From Tundrisphaera lichenicola (lineage in GTDB: Bacteria; Planctomycetota; Planctomycetia; Isosphaerales; Isosphaeraceae): a DNA stretch of 64,000 nt. A program made the translations under genes and the position numbers. The stretch lies in assembly GCF_051175385.1 (NCBI RefSeq), contig NZ_CP195106.1:744001-808000 (forward strand), given 5' to 3'. The notes under the pieces were generated by a model that was given only the letters and a program-made list of their open reading frames with translations, was not told the DNA's origin and ran no database searches. Shown here in pieces: positions 45,676 to 54,088 of the stretch. Numbering within the stretch: position 1 is the stretch's first letter; each line of letters opens with the position of its first letter.

Positions 45676-48420
45676 TCAGTAAGCATCGGCGGAGATGACT
45701 TCTTCACCGGCCCGGGTGAACAGAGCTCGGAGGACGGATGGGTTGACGTTGGCACTGATGAACCTGACCGAACCATCGGCGAACAACGCGTCGAACCCAA
45801 CCGGGTGGAGGGTCCCGAGGTCCGGCAGGGGTTTCTTCGATCCATCGGCCGGCAATGGCCCGTACGCGATGTCCTCCGGCTTGGTCCAGGGGATCTCGCG
45901 CTGGGCCTCGACGACCATGATCGTGTTCGAGGTCCCGTCCGTGACTTCGCGGATTCCCATGCCTTCCCTGCGATCGGGGAAGAGGGTATCGGGGCCGGTC
46001 GGCACGAAATAAGGCGTCATGCCGGGTCGGTCGTCGCCGGGATGGCGATAGACGGGGGGCATCAGGGGGATCAGCTTGCTGTTGTTGGGGCCGTCCCAAG
46101 GCTCGTCGAATTTGTATTGCGAGTAGATCGCCTGTCCTTCCAGGTAGGGGAGCAGGGCGACTCGCCAGCTATAAGGCGTCTTGCCGTCGGGGCCGAGTAG
46201 CACGGCGGGCGGGAAGTGGTCGTTCGCCGCGTGGTAGTTGTGCATGGCCAGGCCGATCTGCTTCATGCTGTTGACGCACTGGGCGCGCCGGGCGGCCTCG
46301 CGAGACGCCTGGACGGCGGGAAAGAGCATCCGGGTGGCCGTGGCGATGGCCGAGGGATCGGCCTTGGCGTGGAGATGGACGACCGACTTCTCCTGCTCGA
46401 TCTTGGCAGTCTCCATCATGATGTCGAGGGCGTCGACCAGGTCGACCAGGGCTCGGGCCTGGTTGGGAGGGCCGGTCTCGGCCGCTCGGCGGATGTCGGG
46501 CAATGCGTTCCGGCCCAGGGTCAATGCAGCCCGGAGGGTATCGGCGACTCGTGCGCCCGACTCGTCGGTCCCGCAGGTCGCCAGGGCCTCGAGCGTCAGG
46601 CCGTCGCCGAGTCCCAATGTCATCGCGTAGGCCGTGGCCTTCTCATAGAGCGGGTTCAGGGTGGTCACCATCGCGGCGAATGGTCCCCCTCGGGGCGGCC
46701 CTGGGCGGAGGAGCCGGGCCAGCCAGGGGGTATCGAAGGCCACTCGGATCGGGCCTTCGGCGGTCTGCTTCCAGGCGTCATCCCAACCGTGTCGGCCCCT
46801 GGGACGATCGGCCCCGATCGGTGGGAGACTGACGTCGGCCTCGGTCCCGATGAGGAGCGTCCGGTCGTCGAGCATCCGGTAGCAATACCCTCTCGGGCCC
46901 AAACCCGCCTTGAGGTAGGCGATCCCGTTGACGGTCACCTCGGTGAAACTGGAAGTGATGAAGGCCTTGGCGTCGAGCGGTCGAGACGACCGGAGGACGA
47001 AGATCGGCTGGCCCGGCATGCCTCCTTCGCGGTTGGAATTGAGCACGAGGATCTGCTCGATCTGACCCGAGGCGATCATCTTGAATGCCTCGATCCCGTC
47101 GGTCGGGACGGAATCGGCAAGCTTCTTGATCTCAGGATTCTTGAGCAACTCGCCCGGCCGGATGTCGATGACGACGTGGATGTCGGAACTGACCGAGGTG
47201 GGGTCGAGAGGCTCGAATTTCGGCTCGTCCTGTCTCCGTGTGACAGGAGTTGCACCTCCGACCGCGATTGCACCAATTTTAAACTCGGGCTCCTGGGCAA
47301 GCGCCCGGCCCGGTGCGGCGGGCCCCCGGAGCCCGGCGACCATCAGGCCGGCGGCCACCAGGGAGGTGACGGTGAGGACCTGCCCTCGGCGGGGCAAGGT
47401 CGGTTGCTGGATCGCTTTCGGATCGCGGAGCATCTCGATTCTCCTCAAGAAGGTGCCTCGGGCCGGCAGGAACGGTCGAGCGGGCCAGCTTGCGGGCTTG
47501 GGGTCCTGGCGGAGTGCCAGGTTGGCCAGGGTCGTCAGATAGGGGAGTCGGCCTCCCGAGAGCCGGGCCCCCCAGGCGTCGGCGGCCAGCTCTTGCTGGA
47601 GCCGGAGCCGACCGGCCAGGGCGTGGACCAGGGGATGATAGAAGTGGATCGACAGGCTGAGCTGCGCCGCGATCCCGAGCGGGTAGTCCCCCCGGAGGAC
47701 GTGGGCCAGCTCGTGGGCCAGGACCGCCCGACGCTCGCGGTCGTCCCACCCCACCCAGCCGGGAGGCAGCAGGATCGCCGGCCTCCGCCAGCCGATCGTG
47801 GCGGGCGTGGCCACTTCGGCCGACTCGCGGACCTCGACGCCTCGACGGAGTTCCATCGCCTCGCGGATCTCATCCCGGAGGGCTAGCAAGGTCGGGTCGG
47901 TCACCGCTCGGGTCCGGGCTCGAAGAGTCTCGACGGCCCAGATTCCCAGGCTCAGCCGGGCCAGGGCGATCGTCAGGCCCGCCAGGAAGACGACCGCTGC
48001 CCAGGCCGGCCATCGCCAGCCGATCGATCGAGGGGAGTCCGTCGGCCTGGCCAGCTCGCGGCGGAACTCTTCGAGGAAGAAGTCGGCGACCCCGGCCCCG
48101 TGCGAGGCATCGGCCTTGCGGGTTGCTTCTCGCCTGGTTCGTTCATCCGCCGGGGTTCCGGGTGCATCTCCGGTCGTCGCGGGCGAAGTTTCTGGGGCGA
48201 TTGGTCGAGCCGTGGCGACCTCGCCTGGAGACCACCACCGAGGCCAGGGGCTGGCGGCCAGGCCCGAGACGATCACCAGGACCGCCAGGGTGGTCGAGGC
48301 CACCAGGGCAGCTGTGGCCGGCCCTCGTCGACGGAGCAGCAGGACCGCCGTCAGCCCGACCGCCGAGAGGGCCGTCACCCGCGCGGCGGCCCCGATCACG
48401 ATCCATCCGAGGTCGTTCAT
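45676..48420 (-). CDS. BlaR1-like M56 metallopeptidase fused to a DUF1559 (H-X9-DG) C-terminal domain
   Basis: A 914-residue protein. Membrane helices (about 5-60 and 138-160) flank the first linker. The M56 zinc-protease domain has HELAH (236-240) and the later QQELAADAW with the third ligand. A second membrane segment (about 345-365) is followed by an extracytoplasmic part of about 350 residues and then a DUF1559 domain: REAARRAQCVNSMKQIGLA-like prepilin-type stretch and the H-x9-DG motif (HPVGFDALFADG). BlaR1 normally carries a penicillin-binding domain here instead. It overlaps the BlaI gene by the 4 bp ATGA. Likely a signal-activated protease that controls BlaI; the sensed signal is unknown. 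Confidence 0.85.
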   Translation of the reverse strand: MNDLGWIVIGAAARVTALSAVGLTAVLLLRRRGPATAALVASTTLAVLVIVSGLAASPWPRWWSPGEVATARPIAPETSPATTGDAPGTPADERTRREATRKADASHGAGVADFFLEEFRRELARPTDSPRSIGWRWPAWAAVVFLAGLTIALARLSLGIWAVETLRARTRAVTDPTLLALRDEIREAMELRRGVEVRESAEVATPATIGWRRPAILLPPGWVGWDDRERRAVLAHELAHVLRGDYPLGIAAQLSLSIHFYHPLVHALAGRLRLQQELAADAWGARLSGGRLPYLTTLANLALRQDPKPASWPARPFLPARGTFLRRIEMLRDPKAIQQPTLPRRGQVLTVTSLVAAGLMVAGLRGPAAPGRALAQEPEFKIGAIAVGGATPVTRRQDEPKFEPLDPTSVSSDIHVVIDIRPGELLKNPEIKKLADSVPTDGIEAFKMIASGQIEQILVLNSNREGGMPGQPIFVLRSSRPLDAKAFITSSFTEVTVNGIAYLKAGLGPRGYCYRMLDDRTLLIGTEADVSLPPIGADRPRGRHGWDDAWKQTAEGPIRVAFDTPWLARLLRPGPPRGGPFAAMVTTLNPLYEKATAYAMTLGLGDGLTLEALATCGTDESGARVADTLRAALTLGRNALPDIRRAAETGPPNQARALVDLVDALDIMMETAKIEQEKSVVHLHAKADPSAIATATRMLFPAVQASREAARRAQCVNSMKQIGLAMHNYHAANDHFPPAVLLGPDGKTPYSWRVALLPYLEGQAIYSQYKFDEPWDGPNNSKLIPLMPPVYRHPGDDRPGMTPYFVPTGPDTLFPDRREGMGIREVTDGTSNTIMVVEAQREIPWTKPEDIAYGPLPADGSKKPLPDLGTLHPVGFDALFADGSVRFISANVNPSVLRALFTRAGEEVISADAY

Positions 48421-48800
48421 GATCGCGACTCCCGGAGGATTTCTTCGATCCTAACCCGCTCCTCCTCGGTGAGGGCCTCCCGCTCCATCAGGCGAACGAG
48501 CAACTGCTCGCGAGAGCCCCGGAAGACCCGGTCGATCAGGTCGCCCAGCAGGCTCCGGGAGACATCTTCATAGCTCCGAGCCGCCCGATACCGGAACGGC
48601 CGATCGTCGTTTCCCTGGATCAAGAACCCCTTGTCCAGCAATATCCGGACCTGGGTTGCCACCGTGGTATAAGCCAGGTCGCGGCCCGATCGGGCCAGCT
48701 CGTCCCGGACCTCGGCGGCGGTCGACTCCCCCCTGGTCCAGAAGACATGCATGACTTCGAGCTCACGCTCGGTCAGCTCCTTCGCCGGCGGTCTGGCCAC
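48417..48800 (-). CDS. BlaI/MecI/CopY-family transcriptional repressor
   Basis: A 127-residue winged-helix repressor: LTERELEVMHVFW opening, TAAEVRDEL and the recognition region YTTVATQVRILLDKGFL, then the helical dimer end. Its stop overlaps the start of the M56 gene in ATGA, so the pair is translationally coupled. Start is GTG 48800 with GGAGG 8 nt upstream; ATG 48821 is in frame. By family, cleavage by the partner protease relieves repression. The repressor probably controls its own operon. Confidence 0.92.
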   Translation of the reverse strand: MARPPAKELTERELEVMHVFWTRGESTAAEVRDELARSGRDLAYTTVATQVRILLDKGFLIQGNDDRPFRYRAARSYEDVSRSLLGDLIDRVFRGSREQLLVRLMEREALTEEERVRIEEILRESRS

Positions 48801-48854
48801 GATGAACCCTCCTCGAAGCATCCCGAATTATTTCGGTTTGGTTTCTTAGATTTG

Positions 48855-48884
48855 GTTCTATCGTAGCGGCGGGCGAGAAGTCAA
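48855..48884 (-). promoter_or_regulatory. Candidate promoter of the BlaI/M56 operon
   Basis: Minus strand TTGACT (48884-48879), 18-nt spacer, TAGAAC (48860-48855). Just downstream the plus strand has two TTTGGTT copies (within 48835-48857), and the spacer end carries CTACGATAG, a small palindrome that could serve as a BlaI half-site pair. Confidence 0.4.
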
Positions 48885-48939
48885 GCACGATCCCGAGAGC
48901 CCCGTTCATTTTCCGAAGGGCTCGAATGTTTCGATCCGA

Positions 48940-49635
48940 TTAACGACCGGCGGCCCGGTGCGCCAGTTCGGCGACGAAGGCGGCGTGTTCGGGCGTGGCC
49001 AGCCCACGCTCCAGCGCCCCGATCAGGCCGTCGAGGTCCCCGGCGGACAGCGCCCGGGCATTGAGCCAGAGGCCGGGGAAGGCTTCGGACCGATAAATCC
49101 CGTCGGGGCCAGGGAACAGCTCGGCGAATCGTCCTTCGCGACGGACGAACCAGCGGACCTCGTGAGGTTCGACCCCGACGAAGAGGTATTCGAGGACGCC
49201 CGCCTTTTCGTAGTCGTTCTTCTTGGAGCCGAGGTCGTGCGATCGGCTGGAACCGCCGATCTCGATGACAAGTTCGGGAGGGCCGACGACGTAGCCCCCC
49301 TCCACGCGGGCTCGTCCTCCCGACTCTTCGCTCAGTCGCAGTTGCAAATCCGGCTGGACTTCGGTCCCCTCGCCCAGGATGGTCGAGACGTTGCTCACGC
49401 CCCGGACACCGGGGGTGAAGCGTCGGTAATGGAACAACCATCCGCTCAGGTCGAAATACTCGCCGCCATGATTGTCGAAAAGTGGCGACGGCATATGGAC
49501 GATCCCTGCGATCAATTCGGCCCAAGTTCCCGGAGGCATCGCCTGGTATCGCCGATGGAAGGTCGGCTGGTCGAGCAACTGGCCATTGATGAGCGCGGGC
49601 AGTACGCGAGGCTCCGGGCGTCCGACGGTGCTCAT
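48940..49635 (-). CDS. Uma2 family (DUF820) PD-(D/E)XK endonuclease-like protein
   Basis: A 231-residue restriction-endonuclease-like protein. The conserved core reads VQPDLQLRL, then PPELVIEIGGSSRSHDLGSK and DYEKAGVLEYLFVG, the standard Uma2 pattern with D, E and K of PD-(D/E)XK. Family members are highly duplicated in cyanobacteria and Planctomycetota; natural function is unknown. ATG 49635. It stands alone between the BlaI pair and the IorA-like gene. Confidence 0.88.
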   Translation of the reverse strand: MSTVGRPEPRVLPALINGQLLDQPTFHRRYQAMPPGTWAELIAGIVHMPSPLFDNHGGEYFDLSGWLFHYRRFTPGVRGVSNVSTILGEGTEVQPDLQLRLSEESGGRARVEGGYVVGPPELVIEIGGSSRSHDLGSKKNDYEKAGVLEYLFVGVEPHEVRWFVRREGRFAELFPGPDGIYRSEAFPGLWLNARALSAGDLDGLIGALERGLATPEHAAFVAELAHRAAGR

Positions 49636-49732
49636 GGGCGTGGCCTCCTCGACCTGGGGGTTGGCTTCATCTTACCCAGGACGACGGACTTGCCCCAACC
49701 CCGCTTAGGCGAGCCCTTCCGACCCTCCAGCG

Positions 49733-51340
49733 TCAGCCCGGGGGGATTTCCACGACGATCAGGGCTGGAGTCGGATACTTCCAGGCGTCCTGTAAGGCTT
49801 GCCGCAGTCCGGTCGGCGGGACTCCGAGGGGGACGGTCCTTACAAATTCGACGTCGCAGGCTCGGGCGATCCGCTCCATGCTGAGCTTGGGGGCCGGGCG
49901 GCCCAGGGCGTCTCTGCCGACCCCGGGGTGGGGCTGATTTCCCGAGGTCCGGGTCGACTGGTTGTCCAGCACGATCATCAGGATCGGGCTCCGAGCGACC
50001 ACGGCGTCGCAGAGGGCGGGCAGGGCGGAGTGGAAGAAGGCGGAATCGCCGAAGATCGCCGTGACCCGGTCGGTCACCCCTCCGAGCGCCAGGCCGTGGG
50101 CCACCCCGATGGCCGAGCCGATGGCGTACTTCGCATCAAGCCGCTCGGCGAGGGTGACCAGGCAACCGGGGTCGGCGACGATGATCGGGCGACCGCCCTC
50201 GGCCCCGGCGACCTCATCGAGCGTCCGGACCACCTCGTCATACCGACAACCGGCGCAGAAGCTTTCCTTTTTGGGACGCTCCTGGTCCTCGTCCTCGGAT
50301 GAGTAGGCTCGGGCCAGGGGGAGGTCCGGTTGCCAGGCCCGGAGCGCCTCGGTGATCTGCCAGCGGAACAATTCGCCCTCGGGTCGGAGATGTCCCGAGC
50401 CTTTCCCGAGGATCCGAGTCCGGGGGGCATGTTCGTGCGCGATGGCCCGGAGGGCCCGTTCGAGGAACGGCTCGGTCTCCTCGATGACCATCACCTCCCG
50501 GCAATCGGCCAGGAACCGGCCCAGGGCCTCGACGGGCAGGGGGTGGAGCAATCCCAGGCGACCGACCCGGAGGCCGTGGGGCGGCTCGGGACCCAGGACA
50601 TTGCCGAGCTTGCTGGCGGCGAACCCGGGGGCGATCACGCCAAGGTCTCCGGTCCCCGACGTTTTCAGGTAGGATTCGCCTTCGGCCCAGGCGGCAAACT
50701 TCGCCAGTCGATCGTGGAGCGCCCGGTGCTTGGCCACGACATTTCGGGGGACCGGGACGAATCGCCCGGGTTCGCGGGCGAATCCGCGATCCGGCTGCTC
50801 GTGCGGTCCTTCGGGGATGTCGACCTTGCCGGTCGCGACCGAGAAGCTGCGCGTCTCCCGGACGATGACGGGCGTCTGGAATCGCTCGGAGAGGTCGAAG
50901 GCGTCGCGCAACATCTGGAACCCCTCGGCGGGCGTCGAGGGCTCGAACATCGGCATTTCGAGGAAGGGGGCGAGCGATCGCGTGTCCTGATCGTTCTGCG
51001 ATCCGTAGCCGCCCGGGTCGTCCCCCAGGAGGATGACCAGGCCCCCGTGGACCGGCGTCAGGTTGAGCGCCATGAGCGGGTCGATCAGGACGTTCATCCC
51101 CACGCTCTTGGTGCAGACCAGGGCCCGTCGACCGGCGATCGACACGCCGATGCCGATCTCCATCGACACTCGCTCATTGCTCGACCATTCCACTTGAAGG
51201 TCGTGCGACTCGGCCAGGCCGATCAGGACGTCGACCACTTCCGAACTGGGCGAGCCCGGATAGCTGGTGATCGTCCGGACTCCCGCCACCAGGGCACCCC
51301 GGGCCAGGGCCTCGCCGCCGTGCAGACGCTTCGCAGGCAT
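49733..51340 (-). CDS. IorA-like thiamine-diphosphate 2-ketoacid oxidoreductase subunit, lacking the C-terminal ferredoxin domain
   Basis: A 535-residue protein similar to the alpha subunit of indolepyruvate:ferredoxin oxidoreductase. The pyrimidine-binding region opens with SYPGSPSSEVVD, the centre has FCAGCRYDEVV, and the TPP-binding region has GDSAFFHSALPAL then LDNQSTRTSGNQPHPG. Typical IorA continues about 70 more residues with two 4Fe-4S clusters; this one ends at LIVVEIPPG, before them. ATG 51340 has GGAGG 8 nt upstream. No IorB gene is adjacent. Either electrons leave by another protein, or the enzyme is a non-oxidative decarboxylase. Confidence 0.83.
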   Translation of the reverse strand: MPAKRLHGGEALARGALVAGVRTITSYPGSPSSEVVDVLIGLAESHDLQVEWSSNERVSMEIGIGVSIAGRRALVCTKSVGMNVLIDPLMALNLTPVHGGLVILLGDDPGGYGSQNDQDTRSLAPFLEMPMFEPSTPAEGFQMLRDAFDLSERFQTPVIVRETRSFSVATGKVDIPEGPHEQPDRGFAREPGRFVPVPRNVVAKHRALHDRLAKFAAWAEGESYLKTSGTGDLGVIAPGFAASKLGNVLGPEPPHGLRVGRLGLLHPLPVEALGRFLADCREVMVIEETEPFLERALRAIAHEHAPRTRILGKGSGHLRPEGELFRWQITEALRAWQPDLPLARAYSSEDEDQERPKKESFCAGCRYDEVVRTLDEVAGAEGGRPIIVADPGCLVTLAERLDAKYAIGSAIGVAHGLALGGVTDRVTAIFGDSAFFHSALPALCDAVVARSPILMIVLDNQSTRTSGNQPHPGVGRDALGRPAPKLSMERIARACDVEFVRTVPLGVPPTGLRQALQDAWKYPTPALIVVEIPPG

Positions 51341-51370
51341 GGTCGGATCCTCCGCGATCGATGGGCGGCC

Positions 51371-53215
51371 TCAGTCCCAGGGGAAGGCCAGGGTGGGGGG
51401 GTTGGCATAACGCTTCACCCGGAATTTCAGCGAGGCGCCCGATCCTGGGGCGAGCCGGACGGTCAGGTCGGGCCCGTCGATCGGGATCGACTTCCCATCC
51501 AGGAGCACCGATTCCCATTGATGTTCGGCATAAGTGCCCGCGTGGACGATCACCTCGCGAGGGTCGGACTGGTCGACGTTCACGAGTGTCAGGATGGTTT
51601 CCTCGGCCGACATCCCCTCGACGAGCGCGGCCACGTCGGGGGGGAGACCCGCCCGGCGGGCCACCGGGTCGAAGTAGCGGACCCGGGCGTGCAGGGCGTT
51701 GGTCTGGTTGCCGATGGGAAGTCCGCCCAGGGTCAGGTGAATCAGCGAGTTGATGGTCGCGGGATTGAACGAGAGCGGGTCGTCGGCCAGTCGGGTGTCG
51801 GGCGTGGTGTCATCGAGCCGCATCCCGGCGACCTTCTGGCGGATCGACTGGAGGTCCGAGACCAAGGCTTGCTCGGGATAGCCGGGATTCTTGCCGTCGA
51901 GGAATGCGAACCAGGGGTCCTCCGAGACCCGCGCGAGGTCCTCGGCCCGCATCGACCAGAAGGCGATCTCCGACGCGCCGTGGCGATACGCCTGGGGGGT
52001 GAAATTGTACCAGCCCTGGTCGCCATACATGGTCGGATAGTGAGGTTTGTCGTCGATTATCTTCATTTGAGCATTGATCTTGTCGATCTGCCGACGCCAG
52101 GGTTCGAGGAACCGATCGTCGCCGGTCAGCAGGTAGACGTTGCCGAACCCGATCAGGCCGAGGTGGTGGAGGTTCCGGTGGACCGGCTTCCTGGTGGCGG
52201 GGTCGATCACGGTGAAGCCCCAACCGTAGACGCCCCCATACCACTTGCCGTCGGCATCGCTGCCGATCTTGCCGTCGAGCCCGATGTTCGTGGGGATGAT
52301 CCCGCCATTGTCGATCATCCGCCGTCGCCAGGCTTCCATGTAGGCGATCAGCCAATCCTTGTATTTCCCCTCGTGGGTGAGCATGTAGGCATTCAGGGGC
52401 AGGCAGGTGGCGACGAGATTTTCGGGGTGGTCGCCGACGATGTCGTTGTAGTCCTTGAAATGTTCGAGCATCTGGTCGTACGAGTCTTCGCCGTGACGGG
52501 GCTTGAACCGGTGGACCACCTCGATCGGGTCGCCCGCCCAGTCGACCGCGGTGGCCTTGCGGAGGAGTGGGCCTCGACTCCCGTTGAAGAGGCTCCGGAT
52601 CAGCTTGTGCTCGGGGTCGTAATTGGGGGCCCCGGGGTCCTCGTTCAGATAGAAGCCCGCGTAGCGGATCACCCGATGTCGGAAGCGGACGTCGCCGGGG
52701 TCGGAAAGACCCTGCTGCTGGAACGGGTTGAGCCCCTCGCCATTGTGGAGCCAGTCGAACATCACCGGGAATTCCTTGAAGTACATCCCTTCGCGAGCGA
52801 ATGGGACCTCCTTCGTCTTCGCCGCCGTGAACTGGCGGAGGTGGCCTTCCCAGCCTTTCTTGTAGGCGAGCAGGACGGAGTCCGACGCCCCGATCGCGTG
52901 GAGGATGGTCCAGTCGGTGAAGTTCTCGCTCGCATCGTCCGGCCCGTCGTCGCCCCCCCAACGCTCGACGCAATCCAGGTAGCCACGCTCGTCGAAGTAG
53001 CGAGCGAAAAACTCCGAGCAAGCCTTCTCGTTGGCCCGCAAGAGTTGGCGTTCCAGGAGAGCCCAGGACGGCGGGGACATCGGGCGATCCACGTCGATCG
53101 CGACAAGACTCCTCGGCCCGTCGCCCGCCCGGGCATGCGAGGCCCCGGCAAACCCCGCGGAGACCAGGACGACGGCCAGGAGTGACGGGAGATTCCCCTT
53201 GTTCCCGCGATTCAT
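51371..53215 (-). CDS. Secreted protein of unknown function, possible alpha/alpha-barrel glycan enzyme
   Basis: A 614-residue exported protein with a signal peptide (about 1-28). The body from about 50 to 480 is rich in helices with aromatic and acidic patches (e.g. GVYGWGFTVIDP, NLHHLGLIGFGN, GDQGWYNFTPQAY), the look of (alpha/alpha)-barrel polysaccharide enzymes. The last about 120 residues are beta-rich. No specific family is recognised and no catalytic pair can be named. It lies 30 nt before the IorA-like gene on the same strand, so they may be cotranscribed. Confidence 0.6.
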   Translation of the reverse strand: MNRGNKGNLPSLLAVVLVSAGFAGASHARAGDGPRSLVAIDVDRPMSPPSWALLERQLLRANEKACSEFFARYFDERGYLDCVERWGGDDGPDDASENFTDWTILHAIGASDSVLLAYKKGWEGHLRQFTAAKTKEVPFAREGMYFKEFPVMFDWLHNGEGLNPFQQQGLSDPGDVRFRHRVIRYAGFYLNEDPGAPNYDPEHKLIRSLFNGSRGPLLRKATAVDWAGDPIEVVHRFKPRHGEDSYDQMLEHFKDYNDIVGDHPENLVATCLPLNAYMLTHEGKYKDWLIAYMEAWRRRMIDNGGIIPTNIGLDGKIGSDADGKWYGGVYGWGFTVIDPATRKPVHRNLHHLGLIGFGNVYLLTGDDRFLEPWRRQIDKINAQMKIIDDKPHYPTMYGDQGWYNFTPQAYRHGASEIAFWSMRAEDLARVSEDPWFAFLDGKNPGYPEQALVSDLQSIRQKVAGMRLDDTTPDTRLADDPLSFNPATINSLIHLTLGGLPIGNQTNALHARVRYFDPVARRAGLPPDVAALVEGMSAEETILTLVNVDQSDPREVIVHAGTYAEHQWESVLLDGKSIPIDGPDLTVRLAPGSGASLKFRVKRYANPPTLAFPWD

Positions 53216-53388
53216 CCGAGGATCCTCCGGTCGGGTTCGGTTTGCAAATTCTCAAACATTTGTCGGGCGAGAATAGCCCGATCGGAGGACGGACTCAAGC
53301 GCCAGGTTTCTTGGTCGCGGCCCGATCGCCATGGGAGGTCGCGGAGTTGTGATCTATATTGATCATGTTTGTAATATTGGTTGGAAAA

Positions 53389-53661
53389 TCAATCGTTCGA
53401 CCAGACTTCGGTGCCGATCGGGACGTCGTCCCTCCCGACCTCGTCCAGCAATAGCCGGATCCGGCCCGCCGTCGCGGAACCGGAGTCGGTCGAGGTCCCT
53501 CGGATGACCGCCGCGCAGGTCGAGCCATCGGGTCGCCTCAGGACGACCTGACTCCCGACCCCGATCGGTTCACCTCCGACCGGGATGATGCCCGGGTCCA
53601 GGATCAACCCCTTGTCGCGGAGCCAGAGCCGACGTTCCACGACGAGCAAGCGACGAGCCAT
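53389..53661 (-). CDS. Small protein with EF-Tu domain-2-like beta-barrel pattern
   Basis: A 90-residue protein: MARRLLVVERRLWLRDKGLI opening, then GSQVVLRRPDGS, an alternating strand pattern, and GRIRLLLDEVGRDDVPIGTEVW. The last part resembles the end of EF-Tu domain 2 (VGLLLRG-x-xREDVERGxV). No GTPase domain is present. ATG 53661 is chosen because the upstream extension lacks coding character. Probably a conserved small planctomycete protein; role unknown. Confidence 0.55.
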   Translation of the reverse strand: MARRLLVVERRLWLRDKGLILDPGIIPVGGEPIGVGSQVVLRRPDGSTCAAVIRGTSTDSGSATAGRIRLLLDEVGRDDVPIGTEVWSND

Positions 53662-54088
53662 GGTCGAGCAGTCTCCGCTAAAGATGGAGAGACCAAGTCG
53701 TACCAAGCATTGGACAGACGCCCCGAATGCCGAACAAGGGCGTGGTCCCCGCTCCACTCTCGCAGGCCCTCGTCCCGCTGGATCGGCTGATCGAATGCCC
53801 GGTAATCGAATTCGCGGGGTTTTATGGCTTTGGAAGAGTGGGGTAGTGTGGGCGAAATGTGAGGTCGGGGAGTCTCGTCGAAGAAAATCGACGGGGCCAA
53901 CTTGATCGCGGGGCTCGAATGACCATCATAATTGACAGGAGGGACCGGACCCTCTATAGTTCGGCTGGGTCCGACGCGATTGCATGCGCCTATCTTATTC
54001 GCGTCCCTGAATGACTTCACTCGAAGCGTGGAGCAACGGAGTGTCACCGCCGGGGGTCTCTCACCCCGTTTCCCGAGAGTGCCATTCA
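53662..54088. other. 427-bp intergenic stretch with the Ser/Thr kinase promoter
   Basis: No gene is seen. The right half has a strong sigma-70-like promoter at 53932-53960. The left half is upstream of the divergent small protein and shows nothing clear. Confidence 0.55.
53932..53960 (+). promoter_or_regulatory. Sigma-70-type promoter of the Ser/Thr kinase gene, with a palindrome in the spacer
   Basis: TTGACA (53932-53937), exactly 17 nt, TATAGT (53955-53960). The spacer has the inverted repeat GAGGG-N6-CCCTC, a possible operator. The leader to ATG 54089 would be about 120 nt. Confidence 0.65.

Noticed and set aside
50330..53185. 951-codon plus-strand frame
   Set aside because: Antisense to the IorA-like and secreted-protein genes; no conserved motif.
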